Source: Gammaproteobacteria bacterium (GTDB lineage: Bacteria > Pseudomonadota > Gammaproteobacteria > Steroidobacterales > Steroidobacteraceae). From it: a stretch of 64,000 nt of DNA. The translations under genes were made by a program, and so were the position numbers. Location of the stretch: NCBI GenBank assembly GCA_025358295.1, contig JANYJY010000068.1:1-64000 (forward strand). Reading direction: 5' to 3'. Below are positions 29,390 through 38,859 of the stretch, in pieces; the first letter of the stretch is position 1, and each line of letters begins with the position of its first letter. Under the pieces are notes generated by a model. That model ran no database searches, was not told the DNA's origin, and worked only from the letters and a program-made list of their open reading frames with translations.

Positions 29390-30814
29390 ATGCAAACCCA
29401 GCTCTTGATCGACGGACAACTCGTTGCCGGTGCAGGTCCGATCGAGCGCATAGTGGACCCGGCGATCGGCAAAACCATCGCGCAAGTCGCGGAAGCCGAT
29501 GTCGCGCAAGTGAATGCAGCGGTGGCCGCTGCGGAAAAGGCAGCGGCCGGCTGGGCCCAAACCGTGCCCAAAGACCGCGCCACGATGTTGCTGCGTCTCG
29601 CCGATCGCATCGAAGCGCAAGGCCCCGCGTACGCCAAGCTAGAGTCCGACAATACCGGTAAGCCGCTCACCGCGGCGCTCAACGACGAGATCCCGGCGAT
29701 TGCCGACGTGTTCCGCTTCTTTGCCGGCGCCGCGCGCGTGCAACACGGCGCTCTGGCGGGCGAATACATCCCTGGCTATACCAGTATGATCCGGCGCGAT
29801 CCGGTCGGCGTGATCGCCTCGATCGCGCCATGGAACTATCCGTTGATGATGGCGGCCTGGAAGCTGGCTCCCGCGCTGGCGGCAGGCAATACCGTGGTGC
29901 TGAAGCCCTCCGAGCAGACGCCCCTGACGGTGTTGAAACTAGCCGAATTGCTGATCGAGATTTTCCCCAAGGGCGTCGTCAATATCGTCTGCGGCCGCGG
30001 CGACAGCGTCGGCGCGCCCCTGGTGTCGCATCCCCGGGTTCGCATGGTTTCCCTCACCGGCGATGTCTCCACGGGACAGAAAATTCTCACCGCGGCCGCG
30101 GGCAACCTTAAGCGCACTCATTTGGAACTCGGCGGCAAGGCGCCGGTCATCGTCTTCGACGATGCCGATCTGGATGCCGTGGTCGCGGGAGTGCGGACTT
30201 TCGGCTTCTACAATGCCGGCCAGGACTGCACGGCGGCCTGCCGCCTGTATGCCGGCGCCAAAATTTACGATCGCTTGGTGGCCGACCTGAGCGATGCCGT
30301 GCGCTCGCTGAAGGTGGGCACTCAATCCGAGGCCGGAGTGGAAATGGGCCCGCTGATCTCCGCAGAGCAACTCGCCCGGGTGGCGGGCTTTGTCGAGCGG
30401 GCGGCCGCCACCAAGCACGTGCAGATCACCACCGGCGGCAAGGTGCGCGCGGGCGATGGGTTCTTTTTCGAGCCGACGCTGGTGGCCGGAACCCAGCAGA
30501 GCGACGAAATAGTGCAGCGCGAAGTGTTCGGGCCGGTGGTTACGGTCACTCGCTTCACGGACGCCGACGATGCGGTCGCCTGGGCGAACGACTCAGAGTA
30601 TGGGCTGGCCTCCTCGGTCTGGACCCAGGACGTGGGCAAGGCCATGAGCGTGGCGGCGCGGCTGCAATACGGCTGCACCTGGATCAACACACATTTTATG
30701 CTGGTCAGCGAAATGCCGCATGGCGGCTTCAAGCGCTCCGGGTACGGCAAGGATCTATCGGCGTATGCGCTCGAGGACTACACCGTGCCGCGGCACGTAA
30801 TGGTGAAGTTATAG
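29390..30814 (+). CDS. aldehyde dehydrogenase, gamma-aminobutyraldehyde dehydrogenase (PatD/YdcW) type
   Basis: The 474-residue NAD-dependent aldehyde dehydrogenase is very close to PatD in length and in segments such as [20 protein letters not shown] and [11 protein letters not shown]. Glu246 (LELGGK) is the general base and Cys280 the nucleophile. It starts directly after the GcvT-like gene. In this operon it could oxidise an aldehyde made from amine breakdown, perhaps formaldehyde or a polyamine-derived aldehyde; PatD similarity alone would say 4-aminobutanal. Confidence 0.88.
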   Translation: MQTQLLIDGQLVAGAGPIERIVDPAIGKTIAQVAEADVAQVNAAVAAAEKAAAGWAQTVPKDRATMLLRLADRIEAQGPAYAKLESDNTGKPLTAALNDEIPAIADVFRFFAGAARVQHGALAGEYIPGYTSMIRRDPVGVIASIAPWNYPLMMAAWKLAPALAAGNTVVLKPSEQTPLTVLKLAELLIEIFPKGVVNIVCGRGDSVGAPLVSHPRVRMVSLTGDVSTGQKILTAAAGNLKRTHLELGGKAPVIVFDDADLDAVVAGVRTFGFYNAGQDCTAACRLYAGAKIYDRLVADLSDAVRSLKVGTQSEAGVEMGPLISAEQLARVAGFVERAAATKHVQITTGGKVRAGDGFFFEPTLVAGTQQSDEIVQREVFGPVVTVTRFTDADDAVAWANDSEYGLASSVWTQDVGKAMSVAARLQYGCTWINTHFMLVSEMPHGGFKRSGYGKDLSAYALEDYTVPRHVMVKL

Positions 30815-30827
30815 GGCGGACGCGTCG

Positions 30828-30833
30828 TATAAT
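30828..30833 (+). promoter_or_regulatory. TATAAT box seven bases before an ATG: possible leaderless promoter
   Basis: A perfect TATAAT lies seven bases upstream of the TPR gene ATG, where transcription would begin at or next to the start codon. No Shine-Dalgarno is present before the ATG and no good -35 box was found. Confidence 0.35.
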
Positions 30834-30840
30834 CCCCGCC

Positions 30841-32532
30841 ATGAAAACACTCACACTGGTTTTGCTCGTCCTCGCGGCATTCCCCGTCGCTGCCCAGGCG
30901 CCGGGCGACGTTTCCGCGCACAGCGCAATGGCATATCCCGGCGAGAGCCTGGGCGCGGTGTCTTTCTCGGTCTCCTGCTCACCCGCAGTGCGTGCGTCCT
31001 TCAGCCGCGGCGTCGCACTGCTACACGACTTTTGGTACGAAGAGGCTCGTCCGCAATTCGAGCGCATCGCGAAGCGGGATCCGACGTGCGCCATGGCGCA
31101 TTGGGGCGTCGCCATGAGCCTGTTTCACCAGATCTGGGACCGTCCGGACGAGCACGCGGTCGCTCTGGGATGGAAGGAGATGCAGGCGGCGCAGGCGCAT
31201 CGGGCAAAAACCGCGCGCGAACGGGAGTATGTTGCGGCGCTCAGCGGTTTCTTCAGGCCGGACAAACGAGAATATCAGTCCCGCATAGACGAGTACGCCG
31301 CGGCCATGGCGACGCTTTACAGTCACTATCCGCGCGACGTCGACGCCGGCACCTTCTACGCCTTATCACTGTTGGCAGCCGTCGCTCCGGATGACGCCAG
31401 CCTGACTCACGAACGCCAGGCGCTGGCCGTTCTTAATCCGCTGTTCGCGACTCATCCCGACCATCCGGGAGTCGTGCACTACATCATCCACACCTGCGAT
31501 ACGCCCTCGTTGGCGCCGCAAGGCCTCGTCGCCGCCCGGCACTATGGAAAAATCGCGCCCTCAGGCCCGCATGCCGTCCATATGCCGGGACATATTTTTG
31601 CGCGCCTCGGCCTGTGGCAGGAAGACATCGATTCCAACGCAGCCTCCGTGGCGGCCTCCCGCGCAGCCGAAGTCCACCATGAAAACGGGGCCATGGATCA
31701 GTTTCACTCCGACGACTTCCTCTTGTACGCCTATTTGCAAAGCGCCCAGGATTCGCATGCCAAGCAGGTTCTCGCCGCGTCGGCGACGGCCCTCAGCCAC
31801 TTCGAATCGATGCCGGAGATGGGGGAGCACTACATGACGGGAATGTTCCCCTATTACCGCGCCAAGCTGCCGATTTTTTACGCGCTGGAGATGCGCGATT
31901 GGCAATCCGCGGCCGCGCTCAAGCCGGTTGCCGGCGGTCCGCCCGAAACCCGAACGCTGACCTATTGGGCGCGCACCATTGCCACAGGACATTTACGCCA
32001 GGCAGAGGACTCACGCGCCAATCTGGCGCAATACGATGCCCTGATGGAGCAAGTGAAAAATGGCCGGCATGCCTATTTCGCGGACTCGACCGGATCGCGG
32101 GTCGAACGTGGCGAGATGCAGGCCTGGGTTGCTTACGCAGCGGGCGATTCGGTCGACGCACTGAAGCATATGCGCGAGGCGGCGGACCTCCAGGACAAGG
32201 TCGGCCAAGGGGAAGTGGATATCCCGGCGCGCGAAATGCTCGGCGATATGCTGCTGGATTTAAAGCAACCGGCAACGGCTCTGGTCGAATACAAACAATC
32301 CCTCGTATTGAGCCCCAACCGATTCAATGGACTGTTCGGCGCCGGCATGGCTGCCGAGGCCGCCGGTGACTCGTCTCAGGCAAGGAACTATTACACTGCC
32401 TTGCTCGAATCGACGGACAATGGATCCCAATCGGTGCGGCCCGAGTTTGCCCATGTGAATCAATTCCTGTCAGCGTCAGCGGCGAGCCGGACTTCCATGG
32501 ACGGCAGCGGGCAACAAGCCGGCCAGCATTAG
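30841..32532 (+). CDS. secreted TPR-repeat protein
   Basis: The 563-residue product has a signal peptide (MKTLTLVLLVLAAFPVAAQA). The mature part is helical with tetratricopeptide-type repeats: the first near residues 60-110 (FSRGVALLHDFWYEEARPQF), the last near 455-535. A HTCDTPS loop and a HMPGHIFARLG segment are characteristic of a family of TPR proteins seen often in proteobacteria, whose function is not known. The 3' end overlaps the convergent MFS gene by 57 bases. A perfect -10 box just before the ATG suggests its own promoter. Confidence 0.8.
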   Translation: MKTLTLVLLVLAAFPVAAQAPGDVSAHSAMAYPGESLGAVSFSVSCSPAVRASFSRGVALLHDFWYEEARPQFERIAKRDPTCAMAHWGVAMSLFHQIWDRPDEHAVALGWKEMQAAQAHRAKTAREREYVAALSGFFRPDKREYQSRIDEYAAAMATLYSHYPRDVDAGTFYALSLLAAVAPDDASLTHERQALAVLNPLFATHPDHPGVVHYIIHTCDTPSLAPQGLVAARHYGKIAPSGPHAVHMPGHIFARLGLWQEDIDSNAASVAASRAAEVHHENGAMDQFHSDDFLLYAYLQSAQDSHAKQVLAASATALSHFESMPEMGEHYMTGMFPYYRAKLPIFYALEMRDWQSAAALKPVAGGPPETRTLTYWARTIATGHLRQAEDSRANLAQYDALMEQVKNGRHAYFADSTGSRVERGEMQAWVAYAAGDSVDALKHMREAADLQDKVGQGEVDIPAREMLGDMLLDLKQPATALVEYKQSLVLSPNRFNGLFGAGMAAEAAGDSSQARNYYTALLESTDNGSQSVRPEFAHVNQFLSASAASRTSMDGSGQQAGQH

Positions 32533-33651
32533 CAGCGCCGCACCGCTCAGCAACACCGGCAAGCCTCGTTCGGGCCAAAGATCCATGGCGATACCACCTG
32601 CGCTCGGCCCGATCACGCCGCCCAGGCAGTACACCATGACGAATAGGGTATTGGCGCTGGGCAGATCGTCCAATGCGAATTCTTCGCCGAGCAAAGCAAC
32701 TCCCTGGCTGTAGAACGCATACAGGGTGCCGCCCCAAATGAATAGCAGCGGCCACAGCAAGAGCGGAGAGCGCAGGGAGGATTGCAGGAGCAGGGGCCCT
32801 ATACAACTGGTCGCCGCGCAAAAGCCCAGCAAGGTCTTGCGCCCATAACGATCGGCGAGCAAGCCGATCGGCACTTGCAGAACCACATTGCCGGCCATGA
32901 ATACCGCGACCAGGAGAAGTGCCGCCTTCTCGGTGAGTCCGGAGCGGATTCCGAACAGCGGCAAGAGCGTCAAATCCGCCGACTCGACCAAACCGGCAAC
33001 GAGCGCAGCCAGCATGACAATCGGCGCTGTTCGCAGCACCCCCGACAATCCTCGCAGCGGCTTGAAATCCTGTGTTGCACTCGTCACGCCGCGCAAGACT
33101 GCCAGTGGCAGCAGGGTCAGGATCAGGCAGGCGGCGCCGATGGCAAAGGGTTTGGCGCCCTCGGTCCCTGTAAATTCGAGAAGCACCGGACCTGCGACGA
33201 TGCCGACGGAAAACACCGTGCCGTAAACCCCCATGACCGTGCCGCGGGATTCGGGGCCGCTGACGCTGTTCATCCAAATCTCGCTCGAGATCCAGACCAA
33301 GCCCAACGCGCATCCGGCAATGAACCTCAGGAGCAACCAAATCGGCGCGCTGGGCCATGCCGGCATGAGCAGCAGGATGGCGGCTGCAAACACGATGCCG
33401 CCCACGATGCAGCGCTTCAGACCGAGTCGCACGATGGCGCGGGGATAAAAGGGACCGCACAGGATCACCGCGATCAAACTTGCTGCGGTCACCGCACCGA
33501 CGGCAAAGCTCGAATAGCCAAATCGGCTCATGGACAAGGCAATCAGCGGCGGCTGGAAGCCGAAGATTAGGCCGACGCCCAAGCAGCTGGAGAATACTGC
33601 CCCAAGAACCATCCGGCGCGAGGGGCCCGGCATGGAGGCATCAGGCGTCAT
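32476..33651 (-). CDS. MFS transporter (YcaD-like)
   Basis: The 391-residue protein has 12 predicted membrane helices and MFS motifs: after helix 2 a short RAIVRLGLKR loop and after helix 8 GLLADRYGRKTLLG. Length and pattern resemble YcaD and other small-molecule exporters. No substrate can be assigned. Its last 57 bases are antisense to the TPR gene, and its start faces the TonB-dependent receptor, leaving a 233-base shared upstream region. Confidence 0.85.
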   Translation of the reverse strand: MTPDASMPGPSRRMVLGAVFSSCLGVGLIFGFQPPLIALSMSRFGYSSFAVGAVTAASLIAVILCGPFYPRAIVRLGLKRCIVGGIVFAAAILLLMPAWPSAPIWLLLRFIAGCALGLVWISSEIWMNSVSGPESRGTVMGVYGTVFSVGIVAGPVLLEFTGTEGAKPFAIGAACLILTLLPLAVLRGVTSATQDFKPLRGLSGVLRTAPIVMLAALVAGLVESADLTLLPLFGIRSGLTEKAALLLVAVFMAGNVVLQVPIGLLADRYGRKTLLGFCAATSCIGPLLLQSSLRSPLLLWPLLFIWGGTLYAFYSQGVALLGEEFALDDLPSANTLFVMVYCLGGVIGPSAGGIAMDLWPERGLPVLLSGAALLMLAGLLPAAVHGSPARR

Positions 33652-33739
33652 TCACGATCGCCTCGGACTGCAACATTTCCAGGACATCAAAAGCCACTTT
33701 CCGCGTACCTCTTGCGCAATAAACTTGCGTGCCAGTAAA

Positions 33740-33765
33740 CCCTATGTTACGTATTGTGCATAGGG
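33740..33765. promoter_or_regulatory. inverted repeat CCCTATG-N12-CATAGGG upstream of the TonB-dependent receptor
   Basis: Perfect seven-base arms at 33740-33746 and 33759-33765 lie in the divergent gap between the MFS gene and the receptor, about 120 bases before the receptor ATG. It may be an operator for a dimeric regulator or a stem in the receptor leader. The rest of the 233-base gap shows no gene. Confidence 0.35.
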
Positions 33766-33884
33766 ATCGCTCGGAGATCATCAACAAGATTGACGGGATG
33801 AATTGGTCGGGTTACCGGTTACGTGTTTCGTCGCAGCCAGCGTCGTACGGCCGCTTTTATTGCTATTTTCAGGGAGATACGGTG

Positions 33885-36419
33885 ATGAAAAAAGTGTTGT
33901 GTGCAGATGACACAAGCCTGGGTATCCGCGCGACGGCGCTATCCGCGATGCTCTGCGCGCTGTCGCTGGGGATGCCTGCCACGGCGGCACCCAGTGCCGG
34001 TCCGGGCGATAACTCGGGGTTGGAAGAAATCGTCGTCACTGCCGAAAAGCGCGACTCGACGGTGCAGGCAACCGCCATCAGCATCACGGCCTTGAGCGCC
34101 GGCGACCTTTCCGAAGAGAACATCACTACCGTCGAAGACTTGGTCGGCAAGGTGCCCGGCATTTCGCTGCGCACCGCGGGTCCCGGCCAGACAGAATATG
34201 AAATGCGCGGCCTATCCTCGGGCGGTGGAACCGCGGCGACGGTTGGCTTCTACATCGACGAGACGCCGCTGTCGGCATCCGCGGTGGCGCTCAATGGCCG
34301 CACCGTCATCGATCCCGATCTGTTCGACCTGAACCATGTGGAAACCCTGCGCGGCCCACAGGGTACTTTATATGGCTCAGGCTCCATGGGCGGCACCATC
34401 AAGCTGGTTACCAATCAACCCAAACTCGGCGCATTCGAAGGCGCGACGGACACGTCGGTTTCCCAAACGACTCACGGTGGTACCAACGGCAGCGGCAGCC
34501 TGATGCTGAACCTGCCGCTGGGTGACATAGCGGCCCTTCGCACCGTGATGACCGCAAAATACGTCAGCGGCTTCATCGATCGCATCATCGCGCCGCCTGG
34601 GCAGTTTCCTTCACCCACCGTACAAGCCGGAACCCCTGGCGCGCCGACACTGTGCGCCTACTACTGTCAGCGCGGCGACGTCGTCGATGCGCCCGTGCAA
34701 AAAGTGGTCAAGGGCGCCAACCAGGAACGATTCATTTCCGCCCGCGCCATTTTGCTCGTCAAGCCCTCCGAGCCGCTGTCGATCACCACGACCCTGATGT
34801 ACCAGCGTATCGATGCGGATGGCTACAACAACTTCCAGGATCCGCCTGGCGGCCTGGTCTTGTACCAACCCTACGATCAAAAAGAGCCCTACTACGACGC
34901 CTTCAAGATGGCGAGCCTGAAAGTCGACTACAACTTCGGCCCGGCGACGCTGACTTCCGCGACCAGTTATTGGAAGCGCAATGTCATGCAGTCGACGGAC
35001 TCGACCGAGGCCCTGCAAAACATCAATAACCTGACCCACTTGGTGAATGGCGCCTACGTACCGAATTTCATTCAGAACCTGTACGTTGAAGAAGATCCGA
35101 CCACGCAATTTGCCGAGGAGTTGCGTCTGACGTCCAACGGCGATGGGAAAGTTCAATGGGTCGGCGGCCTTTACTACGCCAAGCTCGACTCCGGATATAT
35201 CACCCACAATCAGGCGCCGGGATTCGCGACCGCGTTGACTTGCGGCTACGCCTCGTTTCCCGTGGCCGGCTACTGTCCCGCGAGCGCCGTGGCCCCGGCC
35301 AACAGCGTTCTACGCTACCCGGATCCCTCGCTGCCGCAGTACCCGAGCGCGCAGGCGGCCAACCCCGATGGGGTGGTATTCAACGACAACAATCCCAACG
35401 TCCTGAAGCAGAGCGCGATTTTCGGCGAGGGCAGCTACAAGTTCACCGACGCGCTCAAGCTGACCGCCGGCATTCGATTCTTCCACTTCTCCATCGACAA
35501 TCATGCCGATCAGGCCGGCTTGGGAACCGCATCGGTTAACGGCGACCACACGATTTTGGACCAGAGCGCCAACGGCAATGCGGTTCTACCCAAGCTCAAC
35601 TTGGCGTACGAGCCGACACCGGAATTGACGGTGTACGGCACCATCGCCAAGGGCTCGCGCCCCGGTGGCTTCAATCTGCCGATTCCCCTGCCGAGCGCAG
35701 CAGTGCTCAAAATCAATCCGTTCGCCTATAACTGCGCGGCCGGGGCGGTCACAGTCACCTCGCAACCCAACTACTCGCCCGACTCGGTGTTGAGCTTTGA
35801 AGTCGGCGAGAAGGCCAAGTTCGCCGATCGCAGGTTCATGGTCAACGCGGACTTCTACTACATCAAATGGACCAACATCCAACAGGTGATTTCGCTCACT
35901 TGCGGCTATCCGTACAACACCAACGCCGGCAATGCGAAATCCTACGGGCCCGAGCTCGAGGCGTCGGCCATGATCATCCCCGGGCTCGTATTGGATTTTG
36001 CCGGTACCTATAACAAGGCCGTCATCAGCGACCCGACGGCCGCCGCCGTTGCGGCCGGCATCACCCCGGGAACCCGCGTCCTCAGCGTGCCGAAATACAC
36101 GGCCACCTTCGGATTGAGCTACCAGACTGCGATCAACGACAAGCTGAACGGCATGTTCAATGTCTCGAGTTCTTTGGTGGGCGACGTGCGGGACCAGGCC
36201 GCCTATCCGCAAACTCTACCGTCATACAATCTCGTCGATGCGCGTGCAGGGCTCGGCGCCGGCTCATGGACGGCGGCGCTCTTTGCCACCAACCTCACCA
36301 ACAAGGAGGCGAAGCTGACCATCAACAACACCGTGTTCGCCTGGCAGACCTATGCCATCACCCGGGTCTCCACCAACCAGCCGCGCACCATCGGCTTGGA
36401 TTTTCAGTACAAGTTCTGA
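33885..36419 (+). CDS. TonB-dependent outer-membrane receptor
   Basis: The 844-residue receptor has a signal peptide, a TonB-box region (LEEIVVTAEKR near residue 48), a plug domain (VEDLVGKVPGISLRTAG, VETLRGPQGTLYGSGSMGGT) and a 22-stranded barrel ending in FQYKF with a terminal aromatic residue. ATG 33885 with AGGGAGA upstream is chosen over earlier in-frame starts because it gives a normal signal peptide. The type without an N-terminal signalling extension imports siderophores, cofactors or organic nutrients; the ligand is unknown. A strong terminator follows. Confidence 0.9.
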   Translation: MKKVLCADDTSLGIRATALSAMLCALSLGMPATAAPSAGPGDNSGLEEIVVTAEKRDSTVQATAISITALSAGDLSEENITTVEDLVGKVPGISLRTAGPGQTEYEMRGLSSGGGTAATVGFYIDETPLSASAVALNGRTVIDPDLFDLNHVETLRGPQGTLYGSGSMGGTIKLVTNQPKLGAFEGATDTSVSQTTHGGTNGSGSLMLNLPLGDIAALRTVMTAKYVSGFIDRIIAPPGQFPSPTVQAGTPGAPTLCAYYCQRGDVVDAPVQKVVKGANQERFISARAILLVKPSEPLSITTTLMYQRIDADGYNNFQDPPGGLVLYQPYDQKEPYYDAFKMASLKVDYNFGPATLTSATSYWKRNVMQSTDSTEALQNINNLTHLVNGAYVPNFIQNLYVEEDPTTQFAEELRLTSNGDGKVQWVGGLYYAKLDSGYITHNQAPGFATALTCGYASFPVAGYCPASAVAPANSVLRYPDPSLPQYPSAQAANPDGVVFNDNNPNVLKQSAIFGEGSYKFTDALKLTAGIRFFHFSIDNHADQAGLGTASVNGDHTILDQSANGNAVLPKLNLAYEPTPELTVYGTIAKGSRPGGFNLPIPLPSAAVLKINPFAYNCAAGAVTVTSQPNYSPDSVLSFEVGEKAKFADRRFMVNADFYYIKWTNIQQVISLTCGYPYNTNAGNAKSYGPELEASAMIIPGLVLDFAGTYNKAVISDPTAAAVAAGITPGTRVLSVPKYTATFGLSYQTAINDKLNGMFNVSSSLVGDVRDQAAYPQTLPSYNLVDARAGLGAGSWTAALFATNLTNKEAKLTINNTVFAWQTYAITRVSTNQPRTIGLDFQYKF

Positions 36420-36448
36420 GCGTCGCGCGGGACTTGCTTTGGGAACTC

Positions 36449-36475
36449 ATCGGGGGGCGTAAGCCCCCCGATTTT
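36449..36475 (+). terminator. rho-independent terminator of the TonB-dependent receptor gene
   Basis: A perfect ten-base stem, ATCGGGGGGC paired with GCCCCCCGAT around a GTAA loop, ends in a short T run. It lies 30 bases after the receptor stop. Confidence 0.85.
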
Positions 36476-36536
36476 CGTGAGATGATAGGGACGCTCGCGC
36501 AAACAAGCGTCCACTTAAGGGCAGAGGGAGAAATCG

Positions 36537-38027
36537 GTGACCGATAATTCCGCCGTGAGCGTTGATCAAGACGCTGAGCAATTGAAGGCCTTGGGTTACG
36601 TGTCTCACTTCGATCGCACCATGACGAAGTGGGAGAATTTTTCCCTGGGGTTTACCTATCTCTCGCCGGTGGTGGGCGTATACAGTCTGTTCGCTTTCGC
36701 GCTGGCTGCCGGCGGTCCGCCGATGTTCTGGTGGTACCTGCTGGTCGGTATAGGCCAGATGTTCGTCTGTCTGGTGTTCTGCGAAGTCGTCTCCCAATTT
36801 CCGATTTCCGGCGGCCTGTATCCCTGGGCACGGCGCCTAGTCGGCAAGCGCTGGGCGTGGATGGCCGGTTGGGTATACGGTTGGGCGCTGCTCGTCTCGA
36901 TAGCTGCCGTTGCGACCGGCGGAGCGCCTTTCGTTGCGCAACTGCTGGGCTTTGCGGTCACGCCGGCAAACACGACCTGCATTGCGCTGGCGATGATTGC
37001 CTTTGCGACAGTTTGCAACGTCAGCGGCACCCGCTTGCTCTCGCGCGTAGCGATGTTCGGGTTTGTTTGCGAATTGATCGGGGCCATTATCGTCGGTGGT
37101 TACTTGCTGCTGTTCGCACGCCACCATCCGTTCAGCGTGCTGTTCGACACGGTCGGGATTCGCAGATCAGGCAGCTATCTGCCCGCGTTCCTCGCGTCGG
37201 CGCTGGCGGCCATGTTTTGTTATTACGGCTTCGAGGCTTGCGGCGATGTCGCGGAAGAAACTCCGGACGCCAGCCGGATGATCCCCAAGGCCATGCGCAT
37301 GACCATTTACGTGGGTGGGGCGGCGGCCATGCTGGTGTGCCTTGCACTCATTCTCGCCGTGCCCGACATGAACGCCATCATCTCGGGCAAGGATACGGAC
37401 CCGGTGGCCACCATTCTGCGCACGGCGATGGGCGAGGTCGGGTTTCGCGCCGTGCTTGCCGTCGTTCTCGTGTCGTTCATCTCATGCGCTCTGAGCATGC
37501 AGGCCGCTGCGAGTCGCCTGCTGTTTGCTTACGCGCGCGACGAGATGATCGTCGGCAGCAAGCTGTTGAGCCGCATATCACCGCGCACGCATGTGCCGGT
37601 CGCCGCATTGCTGGTGGCGGGCCTGATCCCGGCGTTGATCGCGACCTGCGGCCTATGGCTGCAAAATGCGGTCGCCACCATCATTAGTTTTGCCTCCGTC
37701 GGCATCTACATGGCGTTCCAAATGCTGGTGCTTGGTGCGTTGATTGCCAGAGCAAAGGGCTGGATACCCACAGGTCCCTTCAAGCTGGAACGATGGGGAT
37801 GGCCCGTGAACATCATCGCCTTCGCTTACGGCGTGAGCGCGATTTTCGACATGATGTGGCCGCGCAACCCACACGATCCCTGGTACAGCAACTACGGAAT
37901 GATTGTAACCGCGCTTGGGGTGGTCGCGCTCGGAACCATCTACATGCTGATGGCGAAACCCTATGAGCATGGCAAAGCACCAGCGGGCGATGCGCATCGA
38001 TTGGCCACGGCGGCCATGAAGGCCTAG
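36537..38027 (+). CDS. APC-family amino acid or amine permease
   Basis: The 496-residue protein has about 12 membrane helices and typical features of the eukaryote-like/bacterial amino acid-choline group: SLGFTYLSPVVGVYSLF in helix 1 and CYYGFEACGDVAEETPDASR between helices 6 and 7. The start is GTG with GAGGGAG six bases upstream. It lies near the TMADH-like paralogue and is convergent with the SDR, ending within it by four bases. The substrate may be an amine, choline-like compound or amino acid. Confidence 0.85.
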   Translation: MTDNSAVSVDQDAEQLKALGYVSHFDRTMTKWENFSLGFTYLSPVVGVYSLFAFALAAGGPPMFWWYLLVGIGQMFVCLVFCEVVSQFPISGGLYPWARRLVGKRWAWMAGWVYGWALLVSIAAVATGGAPFVAQLLGFAVTPANTTCIALAMIAFATVCNVSGTRLLSRVAMFGFVCELIGAIIVGGYLLLFARHHPFSVLFDTVGIRRSGSYLPAFLASALAAMFCYYGFEACGDVAEETPDASRMIPKAMRMTIYVGGAAAMLVCLALILAVPDMNAIISGKDTDPVATILRTAMGEVGFRAVLAVVLVSFISCALSMQAAASRLLFAYARDEMIVGSKLLSRISPRTHVPVAALLVAGLIPALIATCGLWLQNAVATIISFASVGIYMAFQMLVLGALIARAKGWIPTGPFKLERWGWPVNIIAFAYGVSAIFDMMWPRNPHDPWYSNYGMIVTALGVVALGTIYMLMAKPYEHGKAPAGDAHRLATAAMKA

Positions 38028-38803
38028 GGATAGGGTCCCGCCGTGGCATCATTTCCGCCGTCTACGCTCAAGTTCGTGCCGGTCACGTAGCTCGCGTCGT
38101 CGGATGCCAGAAAATGCACGCAGCGCGCGACTTCGGAGGGATGAGCCAGCCGCCGCATCGGAATTCCGGCGGCAAGGCCGCGCAGGTTTTCGGCCAGGTC
38201 GCCGCCGCGCTTGGCAAGAATTTCATCCACCATTCGCGTATGGATCTCGCCGGGGCATACCGAATTGATGCGGATATTGTCGCCCGCATGATCGAGCGCC
38301 ATGCAACGGGTGATCTGCACGACCGCACCCTTGCTGGCGCAATACGCCACATGATTGGCCTCACCATTGAGGCCCCATTCCGAAGCAATGTTCACGATTG
38401 CGCCCTTGCCCGCTATTTTCATGTGACGGACCGCGGCACGGCACAGATAGAACACCGCATTGACGTTCACCGCCATGGTATCCAGCCATTGTTCGTTGCT
38501 GGTATCGAGCGCGTTCGCCGTATAGAGAATGCCGGCATTGTTAACCAATACATCCAGACGTCCTAGGCGCTCGATCGTGTCGCCGACAAGCCGTTCGCAG
38601 GCGCCCGGGGCGCGCAAATCCACGGCGGCGAACTCGGCGTGGCCACCCGCCCCCCGGATCGACTCGACCACGGCGCGGCCTCGCGCCTCGTTGCGTCCCG
38701 AGACCATGACGACGGCGCCGGATTCGGCGAAAGCACGCGCGCAAGCCGCGCCGATTCCGGTGGTCGATCCTGTGACCAGCACGACTCTTCCTGCAAAGAT
38801 CAT
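38024..38803 (-). CDS. SDR-family NAD(P)-dependent oxidoreductase
   Basis: The 259-residue classical SDR has TGSTTGIGAA near residue 11, NNAG near 88, the catalytic Ser (NIASEWG), Tyr and Lys (YCASKGA), and PGEIHTRM. ATG 38803 follows a GGGGGAGA site and gives a standard N-terminus; a longer reading to 38947 runs into the divergent gene and is dropped. It is divergent from the TMADH paralogue with only 56 bases between them, so the two may be co-regulated. Substrate unknown. Confidence 0.88.
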   Translation of the reverse strand: MIFAGRVVLVTGSTTGIGAACARAFAESGAVVMVSGRNEARGRAVVESIRGAGGHAEFAAVDLRAPGACERLVGDTIERLGRLDVLVNNAGILYTANALDTSNEQWLDTMAVNVNAVFYLCRAAVRHMKIAGKGAIVNIASEWGLNGEANHVAYCASKGAVVQITRCMALDHAGDNIRINSVCPGEIHTRMVDEILAKRGGDLAENLRGLAAGIPMRRLAHPSEVARCVHFLASDDASYVTGTNLSVDGGNDATAGPYP

Positions 38804-38859
38804 CGATGTCTCCCCCTCGAGGCGCTGCCGCCGTTTCGCGATTATAAGAGGAATCAGCC

